A stretch of DNA of 64,000 nucleotides, taken from the NCBI GenBank assembly GCA_002346675.1, contig DEAI01000026.1:1-64000 (forward strand). Direction: 5' to 3'. The translations under genes were made by a program, and so were the position numbers. This document shows, in pieces, positions 26,645-35,345 of this stretch. How positions within the stretch are numbered: position 1 is the stretch's first letter; every line of letters starts with the position of its first letter. The stretch comes from Fidelibacterota bacterium UBA2986 (lineage in GTDB: Bacteria > Fidelibacterota > Marinisomatia > Marinisomatales > AB-629-J13). The notes under the pieces were generated by a model. It searched no databases, had not been told where the DNA came from, and saw only the letters and a program-made list of their open reading frames with translations.

Positions 26645-27937
26645 ATGAGAGAAAAAATAAACAATATCAACATTGTCAGTTTGGGTTGTGCTAAAAATCT
26701 TGTTGATTCTGAAATTATTATGGGTGGGTTTTCAAGATCAGGATTGAATATAGTTGATGACCCGAAAAAATCAGATGCTATTTTGGTTAACACATGCGGA
26801 TTCTTAGATATCGCAAGAGAAGAATCAGTAAATACTATTTTAGAAGCTGCAGAGCTTACAAAGGATAATGAGAGAAAATTGATTGTTATGGGATGTTTGT
26901 CCGAGAGATATTCGTCTGAGCTGCAAAAGGAAATACCGGAAGTAGATCGATTTTTTGGTACAAACGATCACAGTCAGATACTTTCCTATTTGACTGGTAA
27001 AGATTTTATGAAGGACGATCCGCTATTTTTTCGTTCTCTTCTGACACCATCCCACTATGCCTATTTAAAAATTGCTGAAGGATGCGATAATGGATGTTCA
27101 TTTTGTAGTATCCCTATAATGAGAGGTTTGCAAAAGAGTAGATCGGTTGAGGCAATTGAGGCTGAGGCCAACCGTCTTGTGGAGAGTGGAGTAAGGGAAC
27201 TTCTTATAATTGCACAGGATACTACCTCCTATGGATGGGATCTAAAACCAAAAAGATATCTAGGAGAGCTGCTTAATGTATTGGATCAAATAGGTGAACC
27301 ATTGCGCTGGATTCGCCTTCATTATGCTCACCCTGCCCATTTATCAAAAAAGACGATGGAGGCCATGGCTTTGTCAAAAAAGGTCTGTAAATACATAGAT
27401 ATTCCCATTCAGCACGCATCAGATAATATACTTAAGTCAATGAAACGAGGGCTAAACCAGGAGGGGATCAGAAAACGGCTAGATAAATTGAGGGAATTCA
27501 TTCCCGAAATTCGTCTTCGCACGACCTTGATTGTGGGATTTCCTGGTGAGACTGAGGATGATTTCAAGGAGTTATGTGATTTTGTTGAAGAGCAGCAATT
27601 TGATCGATTAGGGATATTTACATATTCAGAGGAGGAGGGAACTTCTGCAGCATTTTTGGATGATGATATTCCCCGTGAACTAAAAGATGAGCGTAAGGAG
27701 GAGCTGTTATCTATTCAGAATGACATCATGCTGGAAAAAAATAGCAATTTAGTTGGCAAAGACCTTAGTGTTTTGATTGATAAATCAGGAGAAACAGTTT
27801 CTGTAGGTAGGACCGAGTACGACTCTCCTGAGGTAGACCACATTGTTAGAGTGGAAGGAAAGCAGATACCTGGAGATTTTCTCAAAGTTAAAATAACCGA
27901 TTACAATGAGTTTGAGCTAGTGGGAACAGAGCGATAA
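26645..27937 (+). CDS. rimO: Ribosomal protein S12 methylthiotransferase RimO
   Basis: RimO adds a methylthio group to an aspartate of ribosomal protein S12. The 430-residue enzyme has the N-terminal MTTase domain (SLGCAKNLVDSEIIMG; NTCGFLDIAREES; MGCLSERY) with the three cysteines of the auxiliary cluster, the radical-SAM motif Cys147-x3-Cys151-x2-Cys154 (CDNGCSFC), and a C-terminal TRAM domain from about 365. SLGCAKN and the DSEIIMG segment separate RimO from the tRNA enzyme MiaB. Confidence 0.95.
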   Translation: MREKINNINIVSLGCAKNLVDSEIIMGGFSRSGLNIVDDPKKSDAILVNTCGFLDIAREESVNTILEAAELTKDNERKLIVMGCLSERYSSELQKEIPEVDRFFGTNDHSQILSYLTGKDFMKDDPLFFRSLLTPSHYAYLKIAEGCDNGCSFCSIPIMRGLQKSRSVEAIEAEANRLVESGVRELLIIAQDTTSYGWDLKPKRYLGELLNVLDQIGEPLRWIRLHYAHPAHLSKKTMEAMALSKKVCKYIDIPIQHASDNILKSMKRGLNQEGIRKRLDKLREFIPEIRLRTTLIVGFPGETEDDFKELCDFVEEQQFDRLGIFTYSEEEGTSAAFLDDDIPRELKDERKEELLSIQNDIMLEKNSNLVGKDLSVLIDKSGETVSVGRTEYDSPEVDHIVRVEGKQIPGDFLKVKITDYNEFELVGTER

Positions 27938-27951
27938 CCAAAACTATCAAA

Positions 27952-28290
27952 ATGAAAAACTTATCCTACGCTGAATTTGAAAAGGTTGATCTAAGAGTAG
28001 GAAAAGTTATTTAAGTTCAGAAATTTCCAGAAGCACATAGACCAGCCTATAAACTAAAAATAGATTTTGGAAGAGAAATAGGGATAAAACAATCAAGCGC
28101 TCAAATTACAGAGCTATACTCTAAAGAAAAACTAATTGGTAAATCGGTTGTGGCAGTTGTGAATCTCCCACCCAAACAAATAGGAACTTTTATCTCGGGA
28201 TGTTTAGTCACCGGTTTCAAAAATGAAAAAGGAGATATCGTATTGGGTGTTCCAGAAAAATCTGCTCCGCAGGGTAAAAGACTTATTTAA
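27952..28290 (+). pseudogene. csaA: CsaA-like tRNA-binding protein gene broken by an in-frame TAA
   Basis: The frame from the ATG at 27952 reads 20 codons (SYAEFEKVDLRVGKVI), then TAA at 28012-28014, then continues in the same frame without another stop for 91 codons to TAA at 28290. The second part has the full CsaA pattern: FPEAHRPAYKLKIDFG, GIKQSSAQITELYSKEKLIG, VVAVVNLPPKQIG, LVTGFKNEKGDIVLGVPE. Together they give 112 residues, the normal CsaA length, with the stop where I expect a polar residue, often Glu (GAA to TAA would be one base change). CsaA is a dimeric OB-fold protein described as an export-related chaperone. It may be a fresh pseudogene, a sequence error, or restart at an internal codon. 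Confidence 0.75.
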
Positions 28291-28439
28291 GAATTGCCTT
28301 TATTTTTTTTCCATACTTTTATCAACTTAGACAAAATTATTTTTTATGATAAAGTTGTTCAATAGACAGTCATACAAACCAAAAATTATTAATTCTCTGC
28401 CATTGCATCCAATAAATTATCCGTCGTAAGTTTGGCATT

Positions 28440-30488
28440 ATGGCAGAGTTTCGCATCCACACCGACTTTAAACCAATGGGGGACCAACCTAGCGCAATAA
28501 AACAATTGAGCGGTGGTCTGAAAAGAGGGGATGACCACCAGGTTTTGCTTGGGGTTACAGGCTCAGGAAAAACATTTACATTGGCAAATGTTATTGAAAA
28601 AATACAAAAACCTACTTTGATTATTTCACATAATAAGACACTTGCAGCTCAACTTTATGGGGAGTTTAAGCAGTTATTTCCAAAAAATGCGGTAGAATTT
28701 TTTATTAGCTACTATGACTACTACCAACCGGAAGCTTACATGCCAGTCACGGATACTTTTATAGAAAAAGATTTTTCAATGAATGAGGAAATTGATAAGC
28801 TGAGATTAAAAACAACAAGCTCTCTGATGGAGAGAAAAGATGTGATTGTTATCAGCTCGGTTTCCTGTATTTACGGAATAGGCTCACCATCTGATTATAA
28901 AGATCAGATCATTTATTTGAAAAAAGGGGAGACCTTCCACCGTAAAGAAATCTTTAAAAAATTAGTTCAAATACATTACCTAAGGAATGATACTGTTTTG
29001 GAGCGAGGGAACTTTCGTGTCAGGGGTGATCTGATTGATATTTATCCTGCCTATGAGGATGTATGTATTCGGATTGAATTATTTGGAAATGAAATTGAAA
29101 GAATTTCCACTTTTGACCATCTTACAGGAGAAATTATTAGGACTTTGGACAGCATATTTATTTATCCTGCCAAACATTTTGTGACAGATGATGAGACTAT
29201 ATCTAGAATTATAGTTGAAATTCAAAAAGAATTAAATGAAAGACTGCTAGAGTTGAGGGAGCAGGGGAAACTATTGGAAGCCCAAAGATTGGAACAGAGA
29301 ACCAACTTTGATATGGAAATGATGACAGAAATTGGATATTGTTCGGGTATTGAAAATTACTCACGATATTTTGCTGGCAGAAAACAGGGAGAGAGACCCT
29401 GGACACTCATCGATTTTTTCCCCAATGATTTTTTGACAATTATTGATGAGTCCCATGTTTCATTGCCGCAAATCCAGGGGATGTATAATGGAGACAGAAA
29501 AAGAAAAGAAACACTAGTTGAATATGGATTTAGGTTACCCAGTGCCTTAGACAATCGTCCATTAAAGTATAGTGAATTTTTTGATATTCAAAACCAAATG
29601 GTTTATATGTCTGCAACTCCTTCTGAGAGAGAGTTAAATTTGAGCGGTGGAAGTATTGTGGAGCAGGTTATTCGACCCACAGGGTTGCTAGATCCTGAAG
29701 TTGAAATAAGAAAAACCAGAGGGCAAATTGATGATCTGATTGGCGAAATCAAATCTAGAGTGAAGCTGGGAGAAAGGGTACTGATAACGACACTGACAAA
29801 ACGTATGTGTGAGGATTTAACCGAGTATTTAAAAGGGGTTAATTTAAATGTTCGATATTTACATTCTGAGATCAAAGCTCTGGAAAGGGTGAAAATATTG
29901 AGGGATTTACGGCTGGGAAAATTTGACGTACTGGTAGGTATTAATTTGCTTAGAGAGGGGCTGGACCTTCCTGAGGTTTCACTGGTGGCAGTATTGGATG
30001 CTGATAAACAGGGATTTTTACGGTCTCAAAGCTCTTTAATGCAGGTTGCGGGGAGGGCCGCAAGACACATCGCGGGCAAGGTAATTCTTTATGGTGACCA
30101 TGTATCAGAAGCAATGAAGCACCTTATCAGTGAAACTGGTCGAAGACGGATGATTCAAAAAGCATATAATGTAGAAAATAAGGTTACACCTAAAACGGTA
30201 TATAAATCCATGGAAGATGTTATGCATGCAACGGCTGTAGCTGACTCTATAGGTGGGGGTGATGTGGATAAAACTTATGTTCAAGATGATAGGAATTATA
30301 GAGAGATGGATAGACATCTTGCTCTTGATATGATGAGACAGGAAATGATTTCAGCTGCCGATGAAATGGAATTTGAACGGGCAGCGTTTTTAAGAGACCA
30401 AATTAAGGATTTGGAAAAAGAACTAGATTCCCAAAAGAATGCAAATAATTATGAGCCATTCATTAGTGACGGAAGCTCTGAAAATTGA
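28440..30488 (+). CDS. uvrB: Excinuclease ABC subunit B
   Basis: UvrB is the damage-verifying helicase-like subunit of nucleotide excision repair. The 682-residue protein has P-loop GVTGSGKTFT (about 39-48), the beta-hairpin region YYDYYQPEAYMP, DESH box, the C-terminal helicase motifs (LREGLDLPEVSLVAVLDADK, QVAGRAARH) and a terminal UVR domain (FERAAFLRDQIKDLEKEL) for UvrA/UvrC contact. About 150 bases separate it from csaA. The stop overlaps the galE start (TTGA). Confidence 0.97.
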   Translation: MAEFRIHTDFKPMGDQPSAIKQLSGGLKRGDDHQVLLGVTGSGKTFTLANVIEKIQKPTLIISHNKTLAAQLYGEFKQLFPKNAVEFFISYYDYYQPEAYMPVTDTFIEKDFSMNEEIDKLRLKTTSSLMERKDVIVISSVSCIYGIGSPSDYKDQIIYLKKGETFHRKEIFKKLVQIHYLRNDTVLERGNFRVRGDLIDIYPAYEDVCIRIELFGNEIERISTFDHLTGEIIRTLDSIFIYPAKHFVTDDETISRIIVEIQKELNERLLELREQGKLLEAQRLEQRTNFDMEMMTEIGYCSGIENYSRYFAGRKQGERPWTLIDFFPNDFLTIIDESHVSLPQIQGMYNGDRKRKETLVEYGFRLPSALDNRPLKYSEFFDIQNQMVYMSATPSERELNLSGGSIVEQVIRPTGLLDPEVEIRKTRGQIDDLIGEIKSRVKLGERVLITTLTKRMCEDLTEYLKGVNLNVRYLHSEIKALERVKILRDLRLGKFDVLVGINLLREGLDLPEVSLVAVLDADKQGFLRSQSSLMQVAGRAARHIAGKVILYGDHVSEAMKHLISETGRRRMIQKAYNVENKVTPKTVYKSMEDVMHATAVADSIGGGDVDKTYVQDDRNYREMDRHLALDMMRQEMISAADEMEFERAAFLRDQIKDLEKELDSQKNANNYEPFISDGSSEN

Positions 30489-31486
30489 ATATATTAGTGA
30501 CAGGAGGTGCAGGTTATATAGGTTCCCATGTGGTAATTGAATTATTGGATAGTGGATATGATGTAACGGTGTTGGATGATCTTTCGCTAGGGTTTGAAGA
30601 AAATGTGGACAGACGAGCTGAATTTATAGAGGGAAATATTTTAAATGAACAAGACCTAGAAACTGCATTATCTATCCAGCCGGATGCGGTCATACATCTT
30701 GGGGCGTGGAAGGCAGCAGGCGAATCCATGATATATCCAGAAAAATATACATATAATAATATAGTTGCTACTCTAAAACTTTTAATAGCGATGTCGAAGG
30801 CGGGTGTCTCTAAAATTATTTTTTCCTCAACAGCTGCTGTATATGGTTATCCCGAATATCTTCCTGTTGATGAGCTGCACAGAATAGACCCCATTAATTA
30901 TTATGGATATACTAAAATGGCAATAGAAGAAAACTTAAAGTGGTATTCAAAGCTGAAAGGTATTTCATTTGTATCTTTGAGGTATTTTAATGCGGCAGGG
31001 TATGATGCGCAAAGCCGAGTTGTAAAAATGGAACGGAATTCTCAAAATTTACTTCCCATTGTTATGGAAATTGCATCAGGGAAACGTGATATATTGGAAA
31101 TATTTGGTAGTGATTATGATACACCAGATGGAACCTGCATTAGAGATTATATCCATGTCTCTGATTTGGCTTCTGCACATTTAAAGGCATACAATTTTCT
31201 TAATCAATGTGGTGATAATTTGATTGTGAACTTAGGAACAGGAGATGGGCACTCAGTGCTTGATGTAGTTAAAAAGACTGTGGAAGTAACTAAACATCAA
31301 ATTCCGTATAAATTTGTTGATAGAAGAGTGGGAGATCCTGAATCTTTAACCACATCTTTTAGTCTAGCAAAAAAAGTTTTAAATTGGTCGCCAGTTCACT
31401 CTGAATTGAGATATATCATCGGGACAATGTGGAATATTTTACAGCCAAAAACAAATTTACTTCATCCCGAAATAGAATCATCTTGA
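30485..31486 (+). CDS. galE: UDP-glucose 4-epimerase
   Basis: GalE interconverts UDP-glucose and UDP-galactose for surface glycans. The Rossmann motif is VTGGAGYIGSH, the catalytic Ser and Tyr-x3-Lys are in FSSTAAVYG and YYGYTKMAIEE, and RYFNAAGYD and CIRDYIHVSDLA are typical GalE segments. Start is TTG at 30485, overlapping the uvrB stop by four bases, and gives the standard N-terminus with no extra residues. Confidence 0.93.
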   Translation: MNILVTGGAGYIGSHVVIELLDSGYDVTVLDDLSLGFEENVDRRAEFIEGNILNEQDLETALSIQPDAVIHLGAWKAAGESMIYPEKYTYNNIVATLKLLIAMSKAGVSKIIFSSTAAVYGYPEYLPVDELHRIDPINYYGYTKMAIEENLKWYSKLKGISFVSLRYFNAAGYDAQSRVVKMERNSQNLLPIVMEIASGKRDILEIFGSDYDTPDGTCIRDYIHVSDLASAHLKAYNFLNQCGDNLIVNLGTGDGHSVLDVVKKTVEVTKHQIPYKFVDRRVGDPESLTTSFSLAKKVLNWSPVHSELRYIIGTMWNILQPKTNLLHPEIESS

Positions 31487-31489
31487 GCA

Positions 31490-32695
31490 ATGGATAAAGA
31501 TAGACTCCAAAAACAATATGGGATCATAGGTAACTCTGAAGTAATTCAGCAAGTAATTGACCTAATTATGCAGGTAGGACGGGTTGATATTACTGTTCTA
31601 GTTACTGGTGAATCAGGGACGGGGAAAGAGCTGATAGCAAAAGCAGTTCATGGAATTAGTAAGAGGAATCAAAAAGAGATGATAACGGTGAACTGTGGTG
31701 CAATCCCTGAAGGAATTATTGAGAGTGAACTATTTGGACATACAAAGGGCTCTTATACAGGAGCAGGATCAGATCGAAAGGGATACTTTGAGTCTGCTCA
31801 TAAAGGTACCATATTTCTGGATGAAATTGGAGAGATGCCACTTGACACACAGGTAAAAGTACTCAGAGTATTAGAGAGCGGTGAATTTATGCGTGTAGGA
31901 GATTCAAAAACACTCTACACTGATGTCCGTGTCATTGCAGCTACAAATAAAAAGTTAGAGAGTTTGGTTAAAGAAAACAGATTTCGGGAAGATCTATTTT
32001 ATAGGCTGAAGACTGTAACTATTGATATTCCTCCTTTGAGAAATAGAGTTGAAGATATATCACTTCTCGTGGAGCGGTTTGCTCTATTATTTTCCAGAAG
32101 CAATGATATTCTTTATAGAGGTTTCATGCCTGAAGCAGTTAAAAGAATGAAACAGCATGATTGGCAGGGAAATGTAAGGGAATTGAAACATTTTGTTGAG
32201 CGTATTTTAGTACTGGAAAAAGGAGAGCGAATCACAGCAGATATGGTAGAGGGACATTTGTCTCCATCAATTATAGGTCAATTTGATAATGCTCAACTTC
32301 CAATTCCAGTGGTTCAATCTCCGGAATCTGCTGAAAGAGAGCTGATACTTAGACAGCTGTTTTTGCTTAGACAGGACGTTGAATCAATAAAACAATTACT
32401 GGGGTCTCGTGCACCTCTGATACCTGCAGGGGAAATCGACCATTTTCCTAGGGCTAATCAATCTATTGACCTTCCAGGAAAAATAGATGAACATAACCCA
32501 AACAACATAAGGGGAGAAGCTATTGGAGAGGCAAACCTTCAGACGCTCGAAAGAGAACTGATTGTACGAACCTTAAAATTTCACAATAATAACAGAAGGG
32601 CTACAGCTAAAACTCTCGGGATGAGTGAGAGGACTCTCTACAGAAAAATCAACGAATATGGAATTGAACCAAAAATTAAGAAGTCTATCAGATAA
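31490..32695 (+). CDS. Sigma-54-dependent transcription activator without receiver domain, GSYTGA loop
   Basis: A AAA+ bacterial enhancer-binding protein of 401 residues. It starts directly with the AAA+ domain (about 10-235): Walker A GESGTGKE at 40-47, Walker B TIFLDEIGE at 107-115, Arg finger region FREDLFYRL. The loop that touches sigma-54 reads GSYTGA at 87-92 instead of GAFTGA. A linker of about 120 residues (240-350) follows, then a Fis-type helix-turn-helix (LERELIVRTLKF, NNNRRATAKTLGMSERTLYR). There is no N-terminal sensory or receiver domain, so control must come from partners or from its level. It lies four bases after galE and seven before lptE, which does not reveal its targets. 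Confidence 0.9.
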   Translation: MDKDRLQKQYGIIGNSEVIQQVIDLIMQVGRVDITVLVTGESGTGKELIAKAVHGISKRNQKEMITVNCGAIPEGIIESELFGHTKGSYTGAGSDRKGYFESAHKGTIFLDEIGEMPLDTQVKVLRVLESGEFMRVGDSKTLYTDVRVIAATNKKLESLVKENRFREDLFYRLKTVTIDIPPLRNRVEDISLLVERFALLFSRSNDILYRGFMPEAVKRMKQHDWQGNVRELKHFVERILVLEKGERITADMVEGHLSPSIIGQFDNAQLPIPVVQSPESAERELILRQLFLLRQDVESIKQLLGSRAPLIPAGEIDHFPRANQSIDLPGKIDEHNPNNIRGEAIGEANLQTLERELIVRTLKFHNNNRRATAKTLGMSERTLYRKINEYGIEPKIKKSIR

Positions 32696-32702
32696 AAACA
32701 AA

Positions 32703-33281
32703 ATGAGCTCTAAAATCAATAGACTATTATGCTATTTAGGTGGTGTACTTTTCATGGTAACTTATTTAGTAAACTGTGGGTTTTATTCCATGGCAGGATC
32801 TATACCTCCTCACATTCGTAGTATATCAATTCCCTTGCTAGATAATGAAACCGCAGAGTTTGGAATTTCTGAAGAGATCACTGATAATTTACTTGAGAAG
32901 TTTACTGATGAGAACATCCTTCGTGTTGTTGACGAAGAAAATTCAGATTCTATACTGAGGGGTTCGATAATTCAAGCAGAAGATATTCCATACACATACT
33001 CCAAAGAGGAAGTTGTTGGTGAATACCGATTTACTATTTCTATTGATGTGGAGTGGGTTGATGTAGCAAATGATAAGATACTTCTGCAAAAAATATTTAA
33101 GGGTTGGGGTGCATATGGGATTGGTGGTGATATAAGCACAGATGAAATTGATAATGATGGTGATGGATTAACAGATGATGAAGATAGTGATGAAATCGGA
33201 GATGCACGTTCTTTTGCAACAAAAATTGCAGTGGGTAAGATTGCTCAAGATATTTTAAATGATATTTTAACAACATGGTAA
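32703..33281 (+). CDS. lptE: LptE-like LPS assembly lipoprotein with a calcium-loop-like insert
   Basis: LptE sits in the outer membrane and plugs LptD to insert LPS. I start at the ATG at 32703; an earlier in-frame ATG lies inside the preceding gene. An export signal precedes Cys25 (YLVNCGFYS), a lipobox with Asn before the Cys rather than the usual Gly/Ala/Ser. The FCB-type LptE pattern follows: CGFYSMAGSIPPHIRSISIP, NETAEFGI, SILRGSI. Near residues 147-165 there is an acidic insert DEIDNDGDGLTDDEDSDEIG that has the spacing of a thrombospondin type 3 or EF-like calcium loop. I do not know this insert from other LptE proteins. Confidence 0.8.
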   Translation: MSSKINRLLCYLGGVLFMVTYLVNCGFYSMAGSIPPHIRSISIPLLDNETAEFGISEEITDNLLEKFTDENILRVVDEENSDSILRGSIIQAEDIPYTYSKEEVVGEYRFTISIDVEWVDVANDKILLQKIFKGWGAYGIGGDISTDEIDNDGDGLTDDEDSDEIGDARSFATKIAVGKIAQDILNDILTTW

Positions 33282-33284
33282 AAA

Positions 33285-34586
33285 ATGGAAAAACTTACTA
33301 AAACAACAATTTCACAATTAAAAAACTTTGTAGATAAGACCGTTACCATCGATGGATGGGTTTACAATAAAAGAGTAAGCGGAAAAATTTGGTTTCTTCT
33401 CTTGAGAGATGGTACGGGATTGGCCCAGTGTGTTATAGTTAAATCTGAAGTTGATTCAGAAAACTTTGAATTGAAGAATATACTTTCCCAGGAGTCTTCC
33501 GTATCTATCACAGGGACAGTCCGTAAGGATGATCGTTCGGTAGGAGGATTTGAAATTGGAGTGCAATCAATTTTGGTTCACCAAATTGCGGATGAATATC
33601 CTATATCTCCGAAAGAACATGGAACTGATTTTCTTATGAATAACAGACATCTGTGGATGAGAAGCAGAAAACAGAATGCAATTTTAAAAATTCGCCATCA
33701 CGTTATAAAAGCCTGCAGAGATTTCTTTGACTCAAACGACTTTGTCCTGATGGACTCTCCTATATTGACCGCCAACGCTGTTGAAGGAACCTCAGACCTG
33801 TTTGAAGTAGGCTATTTCAACCGTTCGGCTTTTTTAACTCAAAGCGGACAGCTATATGGAGAGGCTGGCGCAATGGCCTTTAAAAAAATTTATTGTTTTG
33901 GCCCAACTTTTCGAGCAGAAAAATCAAAAACCAGACGACATTTAACTGAGTTCTGGATGGTGGAACCTGAAATTGCTTATTGTGATTTAGATGAAAACAT
34001 GACCTGGGCAGAGAAATTTGTAGAGTATATTGTCTCTCATTGTATAGAAAATTGCAAAGCTGAGTTAGATATTCTAGAGAGAGATATTTCAAAACTGGAG
34101 AAAATTAAAACACCGTTTCCGCGAATTACTTATGATGAAGCTGTAAAAATTCTAGAGAAAAAGGGTGTGGACTTTCAATATGGTTCAGACTTTGGGGGGA
34201 CTGATGAAACTTTAATTTCTGAGGAATATGATTGTCCGGTTATGATTCATCGCTGGCCCGCAGAGATAAAAGCTTTTTATATGAAGCGTGATAAACAGAA
34301 TGAGAATCTCGCTCTTGGAGTTGATATGTTGGCTCCTGAGGGTTACGGTGAAATTATTGGCGGCGGTCAGAGAGAGGATGAGCACGATATTCTTGTGGAA
34401 AGAATTAATGAGCATAAGCTGCCAATTGATGTTTTTGGATGGTATTTGGATTTGAGAAAGTATGGCTCAGTCCCCCACTCAGGTTTTGGCCTTGGAATTG
34501 AGAGGGCAGTGACATGGATCAGCGGAATTAGACATATACGTCAAACTATACCTTTCCCTCGAACCTTGACCAGGTTAGAACCGTGA
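33285..34586 (+). CDS. asnS: Asparagine-tRNA ligase
   Basis: AsnRS charges tRNA-Asn. The 433-residue protein has an OB-fold anticodon domain (about 15-105; VTIDGWVYNKRVSGKIWFLL) and a class II catalytic core with LTQSGQLYGEAGAMAFKKIY, the motif 2 loop FRAEKSKTRRHLTEFWMVEP and the motif 3 GFGLGIERAVTWI. The LTQSGQLY and RRHLTEFWMVE segments fit AsnRS rather than AspRS. Its stop overlaps the next start (GTGA). Confidence 0.95.
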   Translation: MEKLTKTTISQLKNFVDKTVTIDGWVYNKRVSGKIWFLLLRDGTGLAQCVIVKSEVDSENFELKNILSQESSVSITGTVRKDDRSVGGFEIGVQSILVHQIADEYPISPKEHGTDFLMNNRHLWMRSRKQNAILKIRHHVIKACRDFFDSNDFVLMDSPILTANAVEGTSDLFEVGYFNRSAFLTQSGQLYGEAGAMAFKKIYCFGPTFRAEKSKTRRHLTEFWMVEPEIAYCDLDENMTWAEKFVEYIVSHCIENCKAELDILERDISKLEKIKTPFPRITYDEAVKILEKKGVDFQYGSDFGGTDETLISEEYDCPVMIHRWPAEIKAFYMKRDKQNENLALGVDMLAPEGYGEIIGGGQREDEHDILVERINEHKLPIDVFGWYLDLRKYGSVPHSGFGLGIERAVTWISGIRHIRQTIPFPRTLTRLEP

Positions 34587-35041
34587 CAAATTTTAGTGGA
34601 AGAATATCTGTTTTTGGTGGACGAGAGGTGTCAGATGAGGATTATGATGTCACAGTTGAAATAGGCAAAAAATTAGCAGAAGAGAATTATCTTGTATTTT
34701 GTGGCGGAGGAAATGGTGTAATGGAGGCTATCAGTAAAGGTGTGAAAAGAGGAGGTGGAACCTGCATTGGAATCCTCAAAGGGATCACAGATGAAGAAGC
34801 AAATGACTTCGTCTCGCTTGCAATCCCAACGGGCATCGGAATTGGGAGAAATGTGATCTTAGCCTATAACTGTGATGCCGCAATAGCAATCAGCGGAAAA
34901 TACGGGACCTTGAGTGAGATTGCATATGCACTATCCCTTGATAAAAAAGTGGTTGGATATAACACATGGAAAATTGACAATGTAGATATTGCCTATTCTC
35001 CTGAGGAAGTGATCAAGAAGATCAATATGATAATGAAATAA
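34583..35041 (+). CDS. LOG/Rossmann-fold protein of the TIGR00725 type
   Basis: The 152-residue protein belongs to the family related to LOG (cytokinin riboside monophosphate phosphoribohydrolase) and molybdopterin-cofactor carrier proteins. Visible motifs are SVFGGREVSDEDY, VFCGGGNGVMEAISKGVKRG and a degenerate SGKYGTLSEIAYALSL in place of the PGGxGTxxE of active LOG enzymes. The start is GTG overlapping the asnS stop; the stop overlaps the acyP start (TAATG). Nucleotide binding is likely, but the loss of PGG makes phosphoribohydrolase activity uncertain. Confidence 0.75.
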   Translation: MTNFSGRISVFGGREVSDEDYDVTVEIGKKLAEENYLVFCGGGNGVMEAISKGVKRGGGTCIGILKGITDEEANDFVSLAIPTGIGIGRNVILAYNCDAAIAISGKYGTLSEIAYALSLDKKVVGYNTWKIDNVDIAYSPEEVIKKINMIMK

Positions 35042-35325
35042 TGAAATCTCAAGAGCAATCTATTTCATTCAGGGTAACAGGAAAAGTACAGGGTGTCTGG
35101 TTTCGGGCATTTACTCAAGATAAAGCTTCTTTAAAAAACGTTACAGGATGGGTAAAAAATGAGTCAGATGGTTCTGTGATTGGTGAAGCAGAGGGAGTTA
35201 ACAGTAAAATAGAAGAGTTTATCAGTCTTCTAGAAAAGGGGTCTCCGAATTCCAATGTCGAACACGTGGACATTGAGGTCAGCTCTGATCTAAAAGGATA
35301 TAATGATTTTCATATACGACACTAA
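35041..35325 (+). CDS. acyP: Acylphosphatase
   Basis: This small enzyme hydrolyses acyl phosphates. The 94-residue chain has the signature GKVQGVWFRAFTQDKA with the catalytic Arg in WFRAF, and GWVKNESDGSVIGEAEG with the catalytic Asn in VKN. It is coupled to the LOG-family gene by a one-base overlap and precedes nadE by 20 bases. Confidence 0.93.
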   Translation: MKSQEQSISFRVTGKVQGVWFRAFTQDKASLKNVTGWVKNESDGSVIGEAEGVNSKIEEFISLLEKGSPNSNVEHVDIEVSSDLKGYNDFHIRH

Positions 35326-35345
35326 AATATTTTGATGGTTTCTCA

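Noticed and set aside
28012..28014. TAA in csaA as a recoded codon
   Set aside because: TAA is not a known selenocysteine or pyrrolysine codon, and other genes in the window use TAA as a normal stop.
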